A stretch of 16,742 nt of DNA from NCBI GenBank assembly GCA_036260415.1, contig DASZZX010000344.1, forward strand, positions 1 to 16,742. The letters run 5' to 3'. Each line of letters opens with the position of its first letter. The first letter of the stretch is position 1. Of the stretch, positions 5,732-12,091 are shown one piece after another. The position numbers and the translations under genes were made by a program. This stretch comes from DASZZX01 sp036260415. GTDB lineage: Bacteria; Actinomycetota; Nitriliruptoria; Nitriliruptorales; JAHWKO01. Under the pieces are notes generated by a model. That model was not told the origin of the DNA. It searched no databases and saw nothing but the letters and a program-made list of their open reading frames with translations.

Positions 5732-6693
5732 CCGAGACGACCGTGCCGCCCGCGATGGTGGCTCTGTCGGCACGCGGCGCGGTCGAGGTGACCGGCGCCG
5801 ACCGGGTCTCGTACCTGCACGCGGTGCTCTCGCAGGACATCGAGGGGCTCGAGGCGGGCCGCTGCACCGGCGCGTTGCAGTTGGACGCGCAGGGGCGTCC
5901 GCTGGCGATGGTGGACGTCCTCGCGCTGGGGGACCGTCACGTGCTGCTCACCGTGGACCGCGAGGGGGCCGAGTCGCTCGCCGCTTCCCTCGCCAGCCGC
6001 ACGTTCCTGGCCGACGCCAGGTTCGCGCCGCTCGACGTGAGCGTCCTGACCCTACGGGGGCGGGACGCGCACGGGGTGGTCGTCCGGGCCGATCTGGGGG
6101 ACGTCGCGGCTGGACGGGCGGTCGAGGTGGACGCCGTGATCGTGGCCGGCGGCGAGGACGCTGCGGACGTGGTGGTACCGCTCGAGGAGTCCGCGACCTG
6201 GCTGGGACGGTTGGTGCGGGCGGGGGCGGAGGCGGTGGACGCCGCCGCCATCGAGGCGTGGCGCATTGCGCACGGCGTCCCAGGGTGGGCCCGTGAGGTG
6301 CGCGCTCCCCACCTCCCGGAGGAGGCCGGCGTCCTGCCGACCCACGTCCACCTCGCCAAGGGCTGCTACCCCGGTCAGGAAGCCGTCGCACGCATGTGGA
6401 TGCTGGGCCGTCCCCGCCGCCGGCTCGCGACCGTGCTGCTGGCCGGTTCGGCGGGCGCCGGCTGGACGGCCGGGTCGGGCAAGGAGCGCGTCGAGGTGAC
6501 CAGCGCTGCCGAGCACGCCGACGAGCGGGTGGGTCTGGCCTACGTCCCCCCGTCGGCCCGTCCCGGGGACCGCTTCGGTGACGACCAGGCTGGCGTGGTC
6601 GTCCGGGCGCTGGTCGGCGACGACCGCCCGGTTCCCGGTCACGATCCCACCGTGACACGCCGTCGCGACCGCCGTGCCAGCGCCGGGCAGTAG
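5728..6693 (+). CDS. ygfZ: YgfZ/GcvT-like folate-binding protein
   Basis: A 321-residue member of the YgfZ (IBA57) family, tetrahydrofolate-dependent factors that help mature or repair some Fe-S enzymes. The diagnostic motif KGCYPGQE is at residues 211-218 with C213. The N-terminal GADRVSYLHAVLSQDI and the C-terminal barrel (RRRLATVLL, VGLAYVPP) also match. Its length fits the family. GTG start within the preceding stop, with AGGAGG at 5711-5716. As the last gene of the operon it ties the set to Fe-S or sulfur metabolism. The final 25 residues are Arg-rich and may be unstructured. Confidence 0.88.
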   Translation: MTETTVPPAMVALSARGAVEVTGADRVSYLHAVLSQDIEGLEAGRCTGALQLDAQGRPLAMVDVLALGDRHVLLTVDREGAESLAASLASRTFLADARFAPLDVSVLTLRGRDAHGVVVRADLGDVAAGRAVEVDAVIVAGGEDAADVVVPLEESATWLGRLVRAGAEAVDAAAIEAWRIAHGVPGWAREVRAPHLPEEAGVLPTHVHLAKGCYPGQEAVARMWMLGRPRRRLATVLLAGSAGAGWTAGSGKERVEVTSAAEHADERVGLAYVPPSARPGDRFGDDQAGVVVRALVGDDRPVPGHDPTVTRRRDRRASAGQ

Positions 6694-6696
6694 CAT
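6691..6696 (+). promoter_or_regulatory. Candidate -10 box of a leaderless transcript (TAGCAT)
   Basis: TAGCAT includes the ygfZ stop codon and ends 9 nt before the ATG at 6706. This spacing would place transcription start at or next to the ATG. No Shine-Dalgarno is visible before that ATG, which fits a leaderless mRNA. Confidence 0.3.
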
Positions 6697-6705
6697 CGCG
6701 GCCCG

Positions 6706-7194
6706 ATGGAGACCACAGAGCGGCTCAGCGTCCGGGTGCGGGCCTACCTCGGCAGCTTTCTAACGGCCGCGGAGGTCGACGCGGCGGTGGTCGAGGTCGC
6801 CACCGACCTTGATCCCGGCGACGGTACGCAGCTGGCCACGTTCGCCGCGGCGCACAAGGCGCTGACCCGGCGCGTGCGGGTCGCGTCGGACGCCGCGGCG
6901 GAGGCGTTGGTGCACGAGGCGGGTCTGGACGTCGAGCAGGCCGCCGGGATCCTCGACCTGGATCCCGCCGTGGTCCGCGACGCCGTGGCGCGGGGCGAGA
7001 ACCTCGCCCAGGAGCTGGCGGCTCCGACGGTCGAGCTGGACCACCAGGTGCTGGTGTTCGACGACGTGTCCGCGTCCGAGCCGCTGCCGGCCGAGCCGGG
7101 TACGGCCACCAGCGGGCGGGGGGGCGTGCTCACGCTCGCGGTGACCGCGGTGGTCGTGCTCGCGGTGCTGGCGGCGTTGGTCCTGGCGCGCTGA
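6706..7194 (+). CDS. Tail-anchored protein with sigma-region-4-like helix-turn-helix
   Basis: A 162-residue protein I cannot assign to a named family. Residues about 20-100 are helical. LDVEQAAGILDLDPAVVRDA (74-93) has the spacing of the helix-turn-helix in sigma-70 region 4. Residues 139-161 form one strongly hydrophobic helix ending LVLAR at the C-terminus, so the protein would be tail-anchored with its helical domain in the cytoplasm. There is an acidic, Pro-containing linker (112-135). No region-2 motif is evident, so it is not a complete sigma factor. It could be a membrane-tethered regulator or an anti-sigma-like decoy, but both are speculation. ATG start. It converges on bcp and follows ygfZ by 12 nt. 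Confidence 0.7.
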   Translation: METTERLSVRVRAYLGSFLTAAEVDAAVVEVATDLDPGDGTQLATFAAAHKALTRRVRVASDAAAEALVHEAGLDVEQAAGILDLDPAVVRDAVARGENLAQELAAPTVELDHQVLVFDDVSASEPLPAEPGTATSGRGGVLTLAVTAVVVLAVLAALVLAR

Positions 7195-7211
7195 GGCGAC
7201 CGTCCCGGACG

Positions 7212-7231
7212 CTGCCGACAGCAGTCGGCGA
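7212..7231. terminator. Hairpin between convergent genes
   Basis: GCCGAC (7214-7219) and GTCGGC (7224-7229) form a perfect 6-bp stem with an AGCA tetraloop, extendable by a T-G wobble. It lies 20 nt after the stop at 7194 and about 60 nt after the convergent bcp stop, so it could serve both directions. There is no T-tract. Confidence 0.4.
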
Positions 7232-7288
7232 CCGCCGACCGGGCGCACTCGACGGCCTGCCCGCGGGACGGCGCGGACCGGCCGCGTC

Positions 7289-7774
7289 TCACTGAACGCC
7301 GTCGGCTGCCAGGAGATCGCGGATCGCCGTCAGGACCTGGTCGGCGTGGTCGCGTGGGCGAACCGTCGGCCAGTGGGCCGCCACCCGGCCGTCCGCCCCG
7401 ATCAGCACGGTGGAGCGCAGGACGCCTTCGGACTCGCGCCCGTACCGGCGGCGTGGCCCCCAGGCGCCGTACACACGCAGCACGTCGGTGGCCTCGTCCG
7501 ACAGCAGGACGTGCGGCAGTCTGTAGCGCTCACGGAACCGCCGATGGGAGGCGGGCGGGTCGGGCGAGATGCCGATCACCGCCGCGCCGGCCTCCTGGAA
7601 GTCGGACCAGCGGTCGCGGATGTCACAGGCCTGGGTGGTGCAGCCCGGCGTCTCGTCCTTCGGGTAGAAGTACACGACGACCGGTCGGCCGCGGAAGCTG
7701 TCCAGCGCCACCATCCTCCCGTCCGCATCGGGCAGCGTGAACGGTGGTGCAGCCGCGCCCACCTCGATGGCCAC
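7289..7774 (-). CDS. bcp: Peroxiredoxin, Bcp/PrxQ type
   Basis: A 161-residue thiol peroxidase that reduces hydrogen and organic peroxides with electrons from thioredoxin or mycothiol-linked systems. FYPKDETPGCTTQAC holds the peroxidatic C45 and resolving C50 five residues apart, the PrxQ/Bcp arrangement. The Prx core (FTLPDADG, VIGISPD, PHVLLSD) is complete, as is the late Arg in VLRSTVLIG. The start is GTG at 7774 with GGAGGAG 5 nt upstream, which excludes the later codons. It diverges from the pyrophosphatase gene across 94 nt. Confidence 0.93.
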   Translation of the reverse strand: MAIEVGAAAPPFTLPDADGRMVALDSFRGRPVVVYFYPKDETPGCTTQACDIRDRWSDFQEAGAAVIGISPDPPASHRRFRERYRLPHVLLSDEATDVLRVYGAWGPRRRYGRESEGVLRSTVLIGADGRVAAHWPTVRPRDHADQVLTAIRDLLAADGVQ

Positions 7775-7835
7775 GGGATCTCCTCCGGTCGGTCGCCACA
7801 GCGTACGGACGTCCGGCGCGGGGCACGTCGCGGTC

Positions 7836-7841
7836 TAGTCT
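7836..7841 (+). promoter_or_regulatory. Candidate -10 box of ppa (TAGTCT)
   Basis: TAGTCT sits 28 nt before the ATG at 7869 in the divergent bcp-ppa gap and is followed by GAGGTG as a ribosome binding site. The same hexamer precedes the GNAT gene at 12055. Confidence 0.32.
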
Positions 7842-7868
7842 GGTGCTCTCGACCGAGGTGCACCATCC

Positions 7869-8426
7869 ATGCGCGTTCCCGACGACGGCGCCCCGCCCGA
7901 GGCGCAGACCCAGGGGGCCGAGGGCGACCGGCCTTCCGCCTTCGACGGGCGGGTCGACGTGTTCGTCGAGGTGCCCATGGGATCGCGCAACAAGTACGAG
8001 TTCGATAAGGAGGCCGGGCGGTTCCGGCTCGACCGGATGCTGTTCTCGGCGGTGCGCTACCCCGGTGACTACGGCTACATCCCGGAGACCTTGGCGGAGG
8101 ACGGTGACCCGCTCGACGCGATCGTGATCCTGGGGGAGCCCACCTTCCCGGGGTGCCTGATCACCGGACGGGTGGTCGGTGTGATGCACATGACCGACGA
8201 GGCCGGGCCCGACGCCAAGATCCTCGCCGTGCCGGACAGCGACCCGCGCTGGCGGCACGTCGAGGAGCTCACGGACGTGCCCGATCACCTGCTGGACGAG
8301 ATCCGTCACTTCTTCAGCATCTACAAGGACCTCGAGCAGAAGCTGGTGACGGTCCGCGGTTGGTCCGACCGCTCCGACGCTCTGCAGGAGGTCAAGGAGA
8401 GCCGCGAACGGTTCCACGCGGGCTGA
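7869..8426 (+). CDS. ppa: Inorganic pyrophosphatase (family I)
   Basis: Cytosolic Mg-dependent hydrolysis of pyrophosphate to two phosphates, which drives biosynthetic reactions forward. The 185-residue protein shows the family landmarks in order: GSRNKYEFDK, YPGDYGYIPET, DGDPLDAIV (the metal-binding aspartates), LAVPDSDPRW and HFFSIYKDLE. Most bacterial homologues begin close to VDVFVEVPMG, so the first 30 or so residues (acidic, Pro/Gly-rich) are an extension. The ATG at 7869 has GAGGTG 8 nt upstream. An internal GTG near VFVEVP (about 7959) would give a canonical length. Confidence 0.94.
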   Translation: MRVPDDGAPPEAQTQGAEGDRPSAFDGRVDVFVEVPMGSRNKYEFDKEAGRFRLDRMLFSAVRYPGDYGYIPETLAEDGDPLDAIVILGEPTFPGCLITGRVVGVMHMTDEAGPDAKILAVPDSDPRWRHVEELTDVPDHLLDEIRHFFSIYKDLEQKLVTVRGWSDRSDALQEVKESRERFHAG

Positions 8427-8492
8427 CCTGCCGGCGCGGCGCCGACCGATGGGGTCATGTGGGTCCGGCGACCGTGCACACCGCGCACGGGC

Positions 8493-8520
8493 TACATTCT
8501 CCCCTGTGAGGGGCCGATGA
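8493..8520 (+). promoter_or_regulatory. Candidate WhiG/FliA-type promoter before rsiG-like gene
   Basis: TACA (8493-8496), a 16-nt gap and GCCGATGA (8513-8520) closely match the sigma-28/WhiG pattern TAAA-N15/16-GCCGATAA, with 3 of 4 and 7 of 8 positions. The rsiG-like start is 52 nt further on. The spacer contains a small hairpin, CCCCT-GTG-AGGGG (8501-8513). A housekeeping -10 (TACATT, 8493-8498) overlaps the same bases and is the alternative reading. The match was found by eye without scoring against the genome background. Confidence 0.45.
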
Positions 8521-8572
8521 TGAGGGGTGACGGTCGCCAGTCTCCAGCCGGTCCGACACCGAGGAGGAGCGA

Positions 8573-9157
8573 GTGGACGCAGGACCGGGGGGGATGGCCC
8601 GCGGCGGTCGCCGCCGGATGGACCGCGTGCTGGATCCGTCGTACCTGGAGGGTCTGACGACCCGCCCGACCGAGCAGATCCGTCGGATGCGTGACGAGTG
8701 CGAGGAGGAGGAGAGCGGGGTCTCGTACGCACGGCGCGTGCTCCAGGGCAAGCTGGACATCCTGCGCGCCGAGGCGCTGCGCCGTCGCGAGGAGGGGGAG
8801 GACGGCGGCGAGGCGGACCTCCGGTCGCTGCTGGACGCGCTGCCCTCGATTCTGGCCGACGACGTGGCCGCGCGCCCGCTGCGGACCCGGGTGACCCGCT
8901 TCCTCGTGCCGCCGACGGTGCAGCACCACCGCCGTGAGGTCGAGCGGCTCGCCAGCTCGGCGACCCTGTCGGGGGTGCGGAAACGGTCCCCGGAGGAGCT
9001 CGCCGAGCTCGTCCGCCAGTTGACGGAGAGGGAACGCGAGCTGTCGGCGCTACGCCGCCAGCTGCTCGACCGGGTCGACGCGTTGCAGGACGAGCTGGCG
9101 CGTCGCTACCGGCAGGGCACCGCCGACGTCTCCGAGGTCCTGTCGCCACGCGCGTAG
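8573..9157 (+). CDS. rsiG: RsiG-type c-di-GMP-binding anti-sigma factor
   Basis: A 194-residue, almost wholly helical protein. In Streptomyces, RsiG holds the sigma factor WhiG inactive when loaded with cyclic di-GMP through the motif E(X)3S(X)2R(X)3Q(X)3D. Here that motif is perfect at E47-S51-R54-Q58-D62 (within ESGVSYARRVLQGKLD). The start RVLDPSYLEGL and the following LDILRAE also match RsiG. A second helix carries E154-S158-R161-L165-D169, with the same spacing but Leu in place of Gln. The GTG start has GAGGAGGAG at 8561-8569 (about 4 nt spacing). No whiG gene is in the window. A response regulator and an HD-GYP gene follow on the same strand. Identification rests on the motif and the flanking helices. 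Binding to a sigma factor is inference. Confidence 0.82.
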   Translation: MDAGPGGMARGGRRRMDRVLDPSYLEGLTTRPTEQIRRMRDECEEEESGVSYARRVLQGKLDILRAEALRRREEGEDGGEADLRSLLDALPSILADDVAARPLRTRVTRFLVPPTVQHHRREVERLASSATLSGVRKRSPEELAELVRQLTERERELSALRRQLLDRVDALQDELARRYRQGTADVSEVLSPRA

Positions 9158-9206
9158 CGACCCCGGTTCGTCCGACGTTCGGCCCTCCTGGAAGGCGACC
9201 CCTCCG

Positions 9207-9212
9207 TACACT
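9207..9212 (+). promoter_or_regulatory. Candidate -10 box of the response-regulator gene (TACACT)
   Basis: TACACT lies 40 nt before the GTG at 9252. A weak CGCCG/CGGCG hairpin (9213-9217, 9228-9232) follows it. No -35 was recognised. Confidence 0.25.
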
Positions 9213-9251
9213 CGCCGCGCGAGCGTTCGGCGGTGGGGGAACGGTCTCGAA

Positions 9252-9650
9252 GTGGCGCACAAGCGGCGGGTGCTCGTCGTCGACGACGACGAACTCACCC
9301 TGCAGATCCTGCGCACCATCCTGGACCTGGAGGAGTTCGACGTCACGACGGTCCCCGACGGTGAGCGCGCGCTGCAGCTGCTGGCCGGGGACGCACGCTT
9401 CGACGCGGTGGTGCTGGACGTCATGATGCCGGGTATCGACGGCTTCGAGGTCTGCCAGCGCATCCGGCACGACCCCCGCACGGCCGGGCTCCCCGTGGTC
9501 CTGCTCACCGCTCGCGATCTCGACGAGGATCGGGCCCGCGGCGAGCAGGTCGGCTGCGACGCCTACCTCACCAAGCCCTTCTCGCCACTGCAGCTGATCG
9601 ACGAGCTGGGCGACTTGGTAGCCCGCGGCCGCCGCCCCCCGGAGGAGTGA
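9252..9650 (+). CDS. Single-domain response regulator
   Basis: A 132-residue CheY-like receiver with no output domain. All active-site residues are present: D11-D12-D13 (VVDDDELT), phospho-acceptor D56 (VVLDVMMPGIDG), T86 (LLTAR) and K108-P109 (LTKPF). A short Arg-rich tail ends RRPPEE. Start GTG 9252, with GGGGAA upstream as a poor ribosome site. Its stop codon overlaps an in-frame GTG of the HD-GYP gene and lies inside that gene's ribosome-binding region. The two are therefore likely made together and behave as a split version of the common receiver-HD-GYP fusion. The partner kinase is not in the window. Confidence 0.92.
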   Translation: MAHKRRVLVVDDDELTLQILRTILDLEEFDVTTVPDGERALQLLAGDARFDAVVLDVMMPGIDGFEVCQRIRHDPRTAGLPVVLLTARDLDEDRARGEQVGCDAYLTKPFSPLQLIDELGDLVARGRRPPEE

Positions 9651-9652
9651 GC

Positions 9653-10387
9653 GTGGACCCCCGTGCCGCCGACGACGTGCAGAGGATGCAGCAGCAGATG
9701 CTCGTCTTCGCGCGCGAGCTGAACGAGGTCATCGCGCGCGAACGGGCCCGGCGCCAGGAGGCGGAGGACGCGCTGCTGATGCTGCGGGGCTCGTACATGG
9801 AGATGGTCAAGACGCTCGCCTTCGTGGTGGAGGCGAAGGACTCGACCACCCGTTCCCATCTGGATCGCACCTACCACTACGCGCGCCTGCTGACGGCGAG
9901 GGTCGGCCCCGAGCTTCTGCAGAGCGCGTCGCTGCACTACGGCTTCCTGCTGCACGACGTCGGCAAGGTCGGCATCCCCGAGGCCATCCTCAACAAGCCC
10001 GGACCGCTCACCGACGACGAGTGGGAGATCATGCGCACCCACCCGCTGATCGGCGTGCAGGTGGTGTCGGCCGTCAAGTTCCTCGGGGACGCCGTCAACG
10101 TCATCCGCTCCCACCACGAGCGGTGGGACGGCAAGGGCTACCCGGAAGGGCTCGCCGGCGAGCAGATCCACATCGGCGCACGCATCTTCTCGGTGGTCGA
10201 CACCTTCGACGCGATGACCTCGGAACGGCCGTACAAGAAGGCCCTACCGGTCGCGGTGGCGATGGAGGAGATCGGGCGCTGCGCCGGGACGCAGTTCGAC
10301 CCCGACGTCGCACGTGAGTTCGTGCAACTGCTGGAGGAGCGGGACCTGCACAGCACCGGTCCCACCGACCTGGCCGCCGCACTGTAG
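9653..10387 (+). CDS. HD-GYP domain phosphodiesterase
   Basis: Probable cyclic di-GMP phosphodiesterase, cytosolic, 244 residues. An N-terminal amphipathic coiled coil (about 8-45, RQEAEDALLMLR) leads to the HD-GYP domain (about 55-235). Metal ligands and signature are intact: H69, HD in LLHDVGKVGIPEAIL (101-102), H130, the HH pair in SHHERWDGKGYPEGL (154-155), GYP at 162-164 and D183 in DTFDAM. It has no receiver domain of its own, and the response regulator immediately upstream probably supplies it. GTG 9653 is preferred because GGAGGA ends 6 nt before it. GTG 9647 overlaps the previous stop and is the alternative. Substrate (c-di-GMP, or cGAMP as in some relatives) cannot be settled from sequence. 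Confidence 0.9.
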   Translation: MDPRAADDVQRMQQQMLVFARELNEVIARERARRQEAEDALLMLRGSYMEMVKTLAFVVEAKDSTTRSHLDRTYHYARLLTARVGPELLQSASLHYGFLLHDVGKVGIPEAILNKPGPLTDDEWEIMRTHPLIGVQVVSAVKFLGDAVNVIRSHHERWDGKGYPEGLAGEQIHIGARIFSVVDTFDAMTSERPYKKALPVAVAMEEIGRCAGTQFDPDVAREFVQLLEERDLHSTGPTDLAAAL

Positions 10388-10389
10388 GC

Positions 10390-11433
10390 GTGTCCCGCCC
10401 GGCGGCGGGGGCCGCCCCCGCGCTGCTCGCCGAGACGACGCGCTGGCTGCACGGGCACGGTGGGCGCATGCGCGGCCCCGGGGCGGCCGCGGACCGTGGG
10501 ACGGGTCCGGCCGAGCTGGTGGAGTGCCGGCACGTCGGTCACGCGGTCGTGGTCGCACCAAACGGCCGGGTCCTCGTGCTGGGCGATCCCCAACGGGTGA
10601 CGTTCGCGCGGTCGGCTGTCAAGCCGTTCCAGGCCGCCGCCTCGCTGGAGCTGGCCGGACGGGACCTGCCCGACCGCCTCGTCGCGGTGGGGTGGGCGTC
10701 GCACCTGGCGGAACCCCCCCACCTGAGTGCCGTGCGCGAGCTGTTGGAGGTGGCGGCGCTCAGCCCTGACGACCTGACCACGCCGGCGGTGGGGGTGAGC
10801 GCCGGATCCGAGGTGGCCACCGCTCGGCTGCGTCACAACTGCTCCGGCAAGCACGCCCTGTTCGCGCTGGCGGGAAAGGCGGTGGGCTGCCGGGGCGCCG
10901 CGCTGCTCGACCCCGACGGCCCACTGCAGCGGCACGTCCTGGCGACCGTCGCCACCGCGACCGGCCCGATCGCCGGCGTCGGCGTGGACGGGTGCGGCGC
11001 CCCCGCGGTCGCGATCCCCCTGGCCGGCCTCGCGCGGGCGTTCCGGGACCTCGCCCGGTCCGACGGCCGCTGGTCACGCGGGGCCGCGGCCGGACGGGCC
11101 GAACCGCTCATGGTGGGCGGCACCGGTCGGTTGGAGACGGCGCTGCTGACGCGCGGTGTGGTGGCCAAGCCCGGCGCCGAGGGCGTGTTCGGCGCAGGAT
11201 GGAGGGACGCCCACGGCGGCACCTGGGGGGCCGCGATCAAGGTGGAGGACGGGGCGCAACGGGCCTCGTCAGCCGCGCTGCACGCCCTGCTGGCCGACGC
11301 CGGGGTGGTCCAGGCAGAGGTGTGGCAGCCACCTCCGGTCCTGGGCGGTGGACGCCCGGCGGGGTCGGTGCGCGCCGCTGGGCCGGTCCTGGGTCTGGCT
11401 GAGCAGCTGCGAGGGGTCGGTCTGCGTTGCTGA
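10390..11433 (+). CDS. L-asparaginase, Rhizobium ReAV type (class 3)
   Basis: Hydrolyses L-asparagine to aspartate and ammonia. The family is unrelated in fold to E. coli asparaginases and uses a Ser-x-x-Lys pair and a structural zinc. Here RSAVKPFQA gives S75 and K78, NCSGKHA gives C151 and K154, and DGCGAPA gives C202, matching the Ser-Lys and Cys-Lys-Cys set of the Rhizobium etli enzyme. GDPQRVTF and VGGTGRLE are further family segments. The GTG at 10390 has no good ribosome site. Homologues begin around ELVECRHVGHAVVV (residue 42), so the true start may be ATG 10468 or GTG 10519. It follows the HD-GYP stop by 2 nt. With glnR in the same window, a role in nitrogen supply is plausible. Confidence 0.85.
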   Translation: MSRPAAGAAPALLAETTRWLHGHGGRMRGPGAAADRGTGPAELVECRHVGHAVVVAPNGRVLVLGDPQRVTFARSAVKPFQAAASLELAGRDLPDRLVAVGWASHLAEPPHLSAVRELLEVAALSPDDLTTPAVGVSAGSEVATARLRHNCSGKHALFALAGKAVGCRGAALLDPDGPLQRHVLATVATATGPIAGVGVDGCGAPAVAIPLAGLARAFRDLARSDGRWSRGAAAGRAEPLMVGGTGRLETALLTRGVVAKPGAEGVFGAGWRDAHGGTWGAAIKVEDGAQRASSAALHALLADAGVVQAEVWQPPPVLGGGRPAGSVRAAGPVLGLAEQLRGVGLRC

Positions 11434-11439
11434 TAGCCT
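11431..11439 (+). promoter_or_regulatory. Candidate extended -10 of the XRE gene (TGATAGCCT)
   Basis: TG-A-TAGCCT fits the extended -10 form (TGnTAnnnT). It lies at the end of the asparaginase gene, whose TGA stop overlaps it, and 69 nt before the TTG start at 11508. Confidence 0.32.
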
Positions 11440-11507
11440 CGCCGCCGTCGCGGACGGTGACCGGCGCCGACGCGTCGTGCCCGTCCGCCGAGCGGGAAGG
11501 TCGCTCC

Positions 11508-12017
11508 TTGATCGAGCGTGACCACGACCGGTCCGGCGGCGTCGCCGAGGCGGCACGCGTCGGGGCGGCCGCGCGCCTGTCGGATCTCGGCGACTACATC
11601 CGCGAGCAGCGCAGCCGCGCCCAGTACTCGCTGCGACACCTCGCGCGGCTCGCGGGCGTCTCCAACCCGTACCTGTCGCAGATCGAGCGTGGCCTGCGCA
11701 AGCCGTCGGCGGAGATCCTGCAGGCCATCGCCAAAGCGCTGCAGATCTCGTCCGAGACGCTGTACGTCAAGGCGGGCATCCTCGAGGAGCGGACCGACGT
11801 GCCCGACCTGGAGGTCGCGATCCTGCGCGACGAGGACCTCAACGAACGCCAGCGCGCCGCGCTGATCGAGATCTACCGCTCCTTCCGCCACGAGAACGAG
11901 TCCGAAGCCGTCGGCCAGGCCACTCCGAGCGCGGGAGCCGACCCGACCGACGGCTCCACCGGTCATCCCCCGGCGGCGCACCCACTCGAGCAGGGAGCCG
12001 TGGCCGCCAGCGAGTGA
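11508..12017 (+). CDS. XRE-family helix-turn-helix regulator
   Basis: A 169-residue DNA-binding protein of a type widespread in Actinobacteria (Rv0474-like). The HTH_3 domain (about 28-85) reads LGDYIREQRSRAQYSLRHLA, then LAGVSNPYLSQIERGLRKPS, then LQAIAKALQISSETLYVKAG. A short helix LNERQRAALIEIYRSFR follows (about 112-128), and then a 40-residue Ala/Gly/Pro-rich tail that looks unstructured. The TTG at 11508 is chosen because GGGAAGG ends 8-9 nt before it. The frame stays open upstream to 11427 without a ribosome site. The regulated genes are unknown. In M. tuberculosis a close relative lies, from memory, in the same general region as mshA, which may be meaningful here. Confidence 0.88.
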   Translation: MIERDHDRSGGVAEAARVGAAARLSDLGDYIREQRSRAQYSLRHLARLAGVSNPYLSQIERGLRKPSAEILQAIAKALQISSETLYVKAGILEERTDVPDLEVAILRDEDLNERQRAALIEIYRSFRHENESEAVGQATPSAGADPTDGSTGHPPAAHPLEQGAVAASE

Positions 12018-12054
12018 CCCGCCGTCCGGCCCCGGCCCGCTCAGGGCCCGCCGG

Positions 12055-12060
12055 TAGTCT
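12055..12060 (+). promoter_or_regulatory. Candidate -10 box of the GNAT-mshA-ybjN operon (TAGTCT)
   Basis: TAGTCT is 32 nt before the GTG at 12092, identical to the hexamer before ppa, and the only AT-rich stretch in the gap after the XRE gene. Confidence 0.32.
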
Positions 12061-12091
12061 CCCCCGCGTCCCGTGCAGCCGCGGAGGTGCC

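Noticed and set aside
8432..8444. Terminator hairpin after ppa (CGGCG-CGG-CGCCG)
   Set aside because: A 5-bp stem in DNA of this GC content is expected by chance, and there is no T-tract. Left out of the feature list.
7623..9470. Minus-strand open frame of about 615 codons across bcp, ppa and rsiG
   Set aside because: It crosses clear genes on both strands (peroxiredoxin, pyrophosphatase, RsiG) and yields only Pro/Arg/Gly-rich sequence with no family resemblance.
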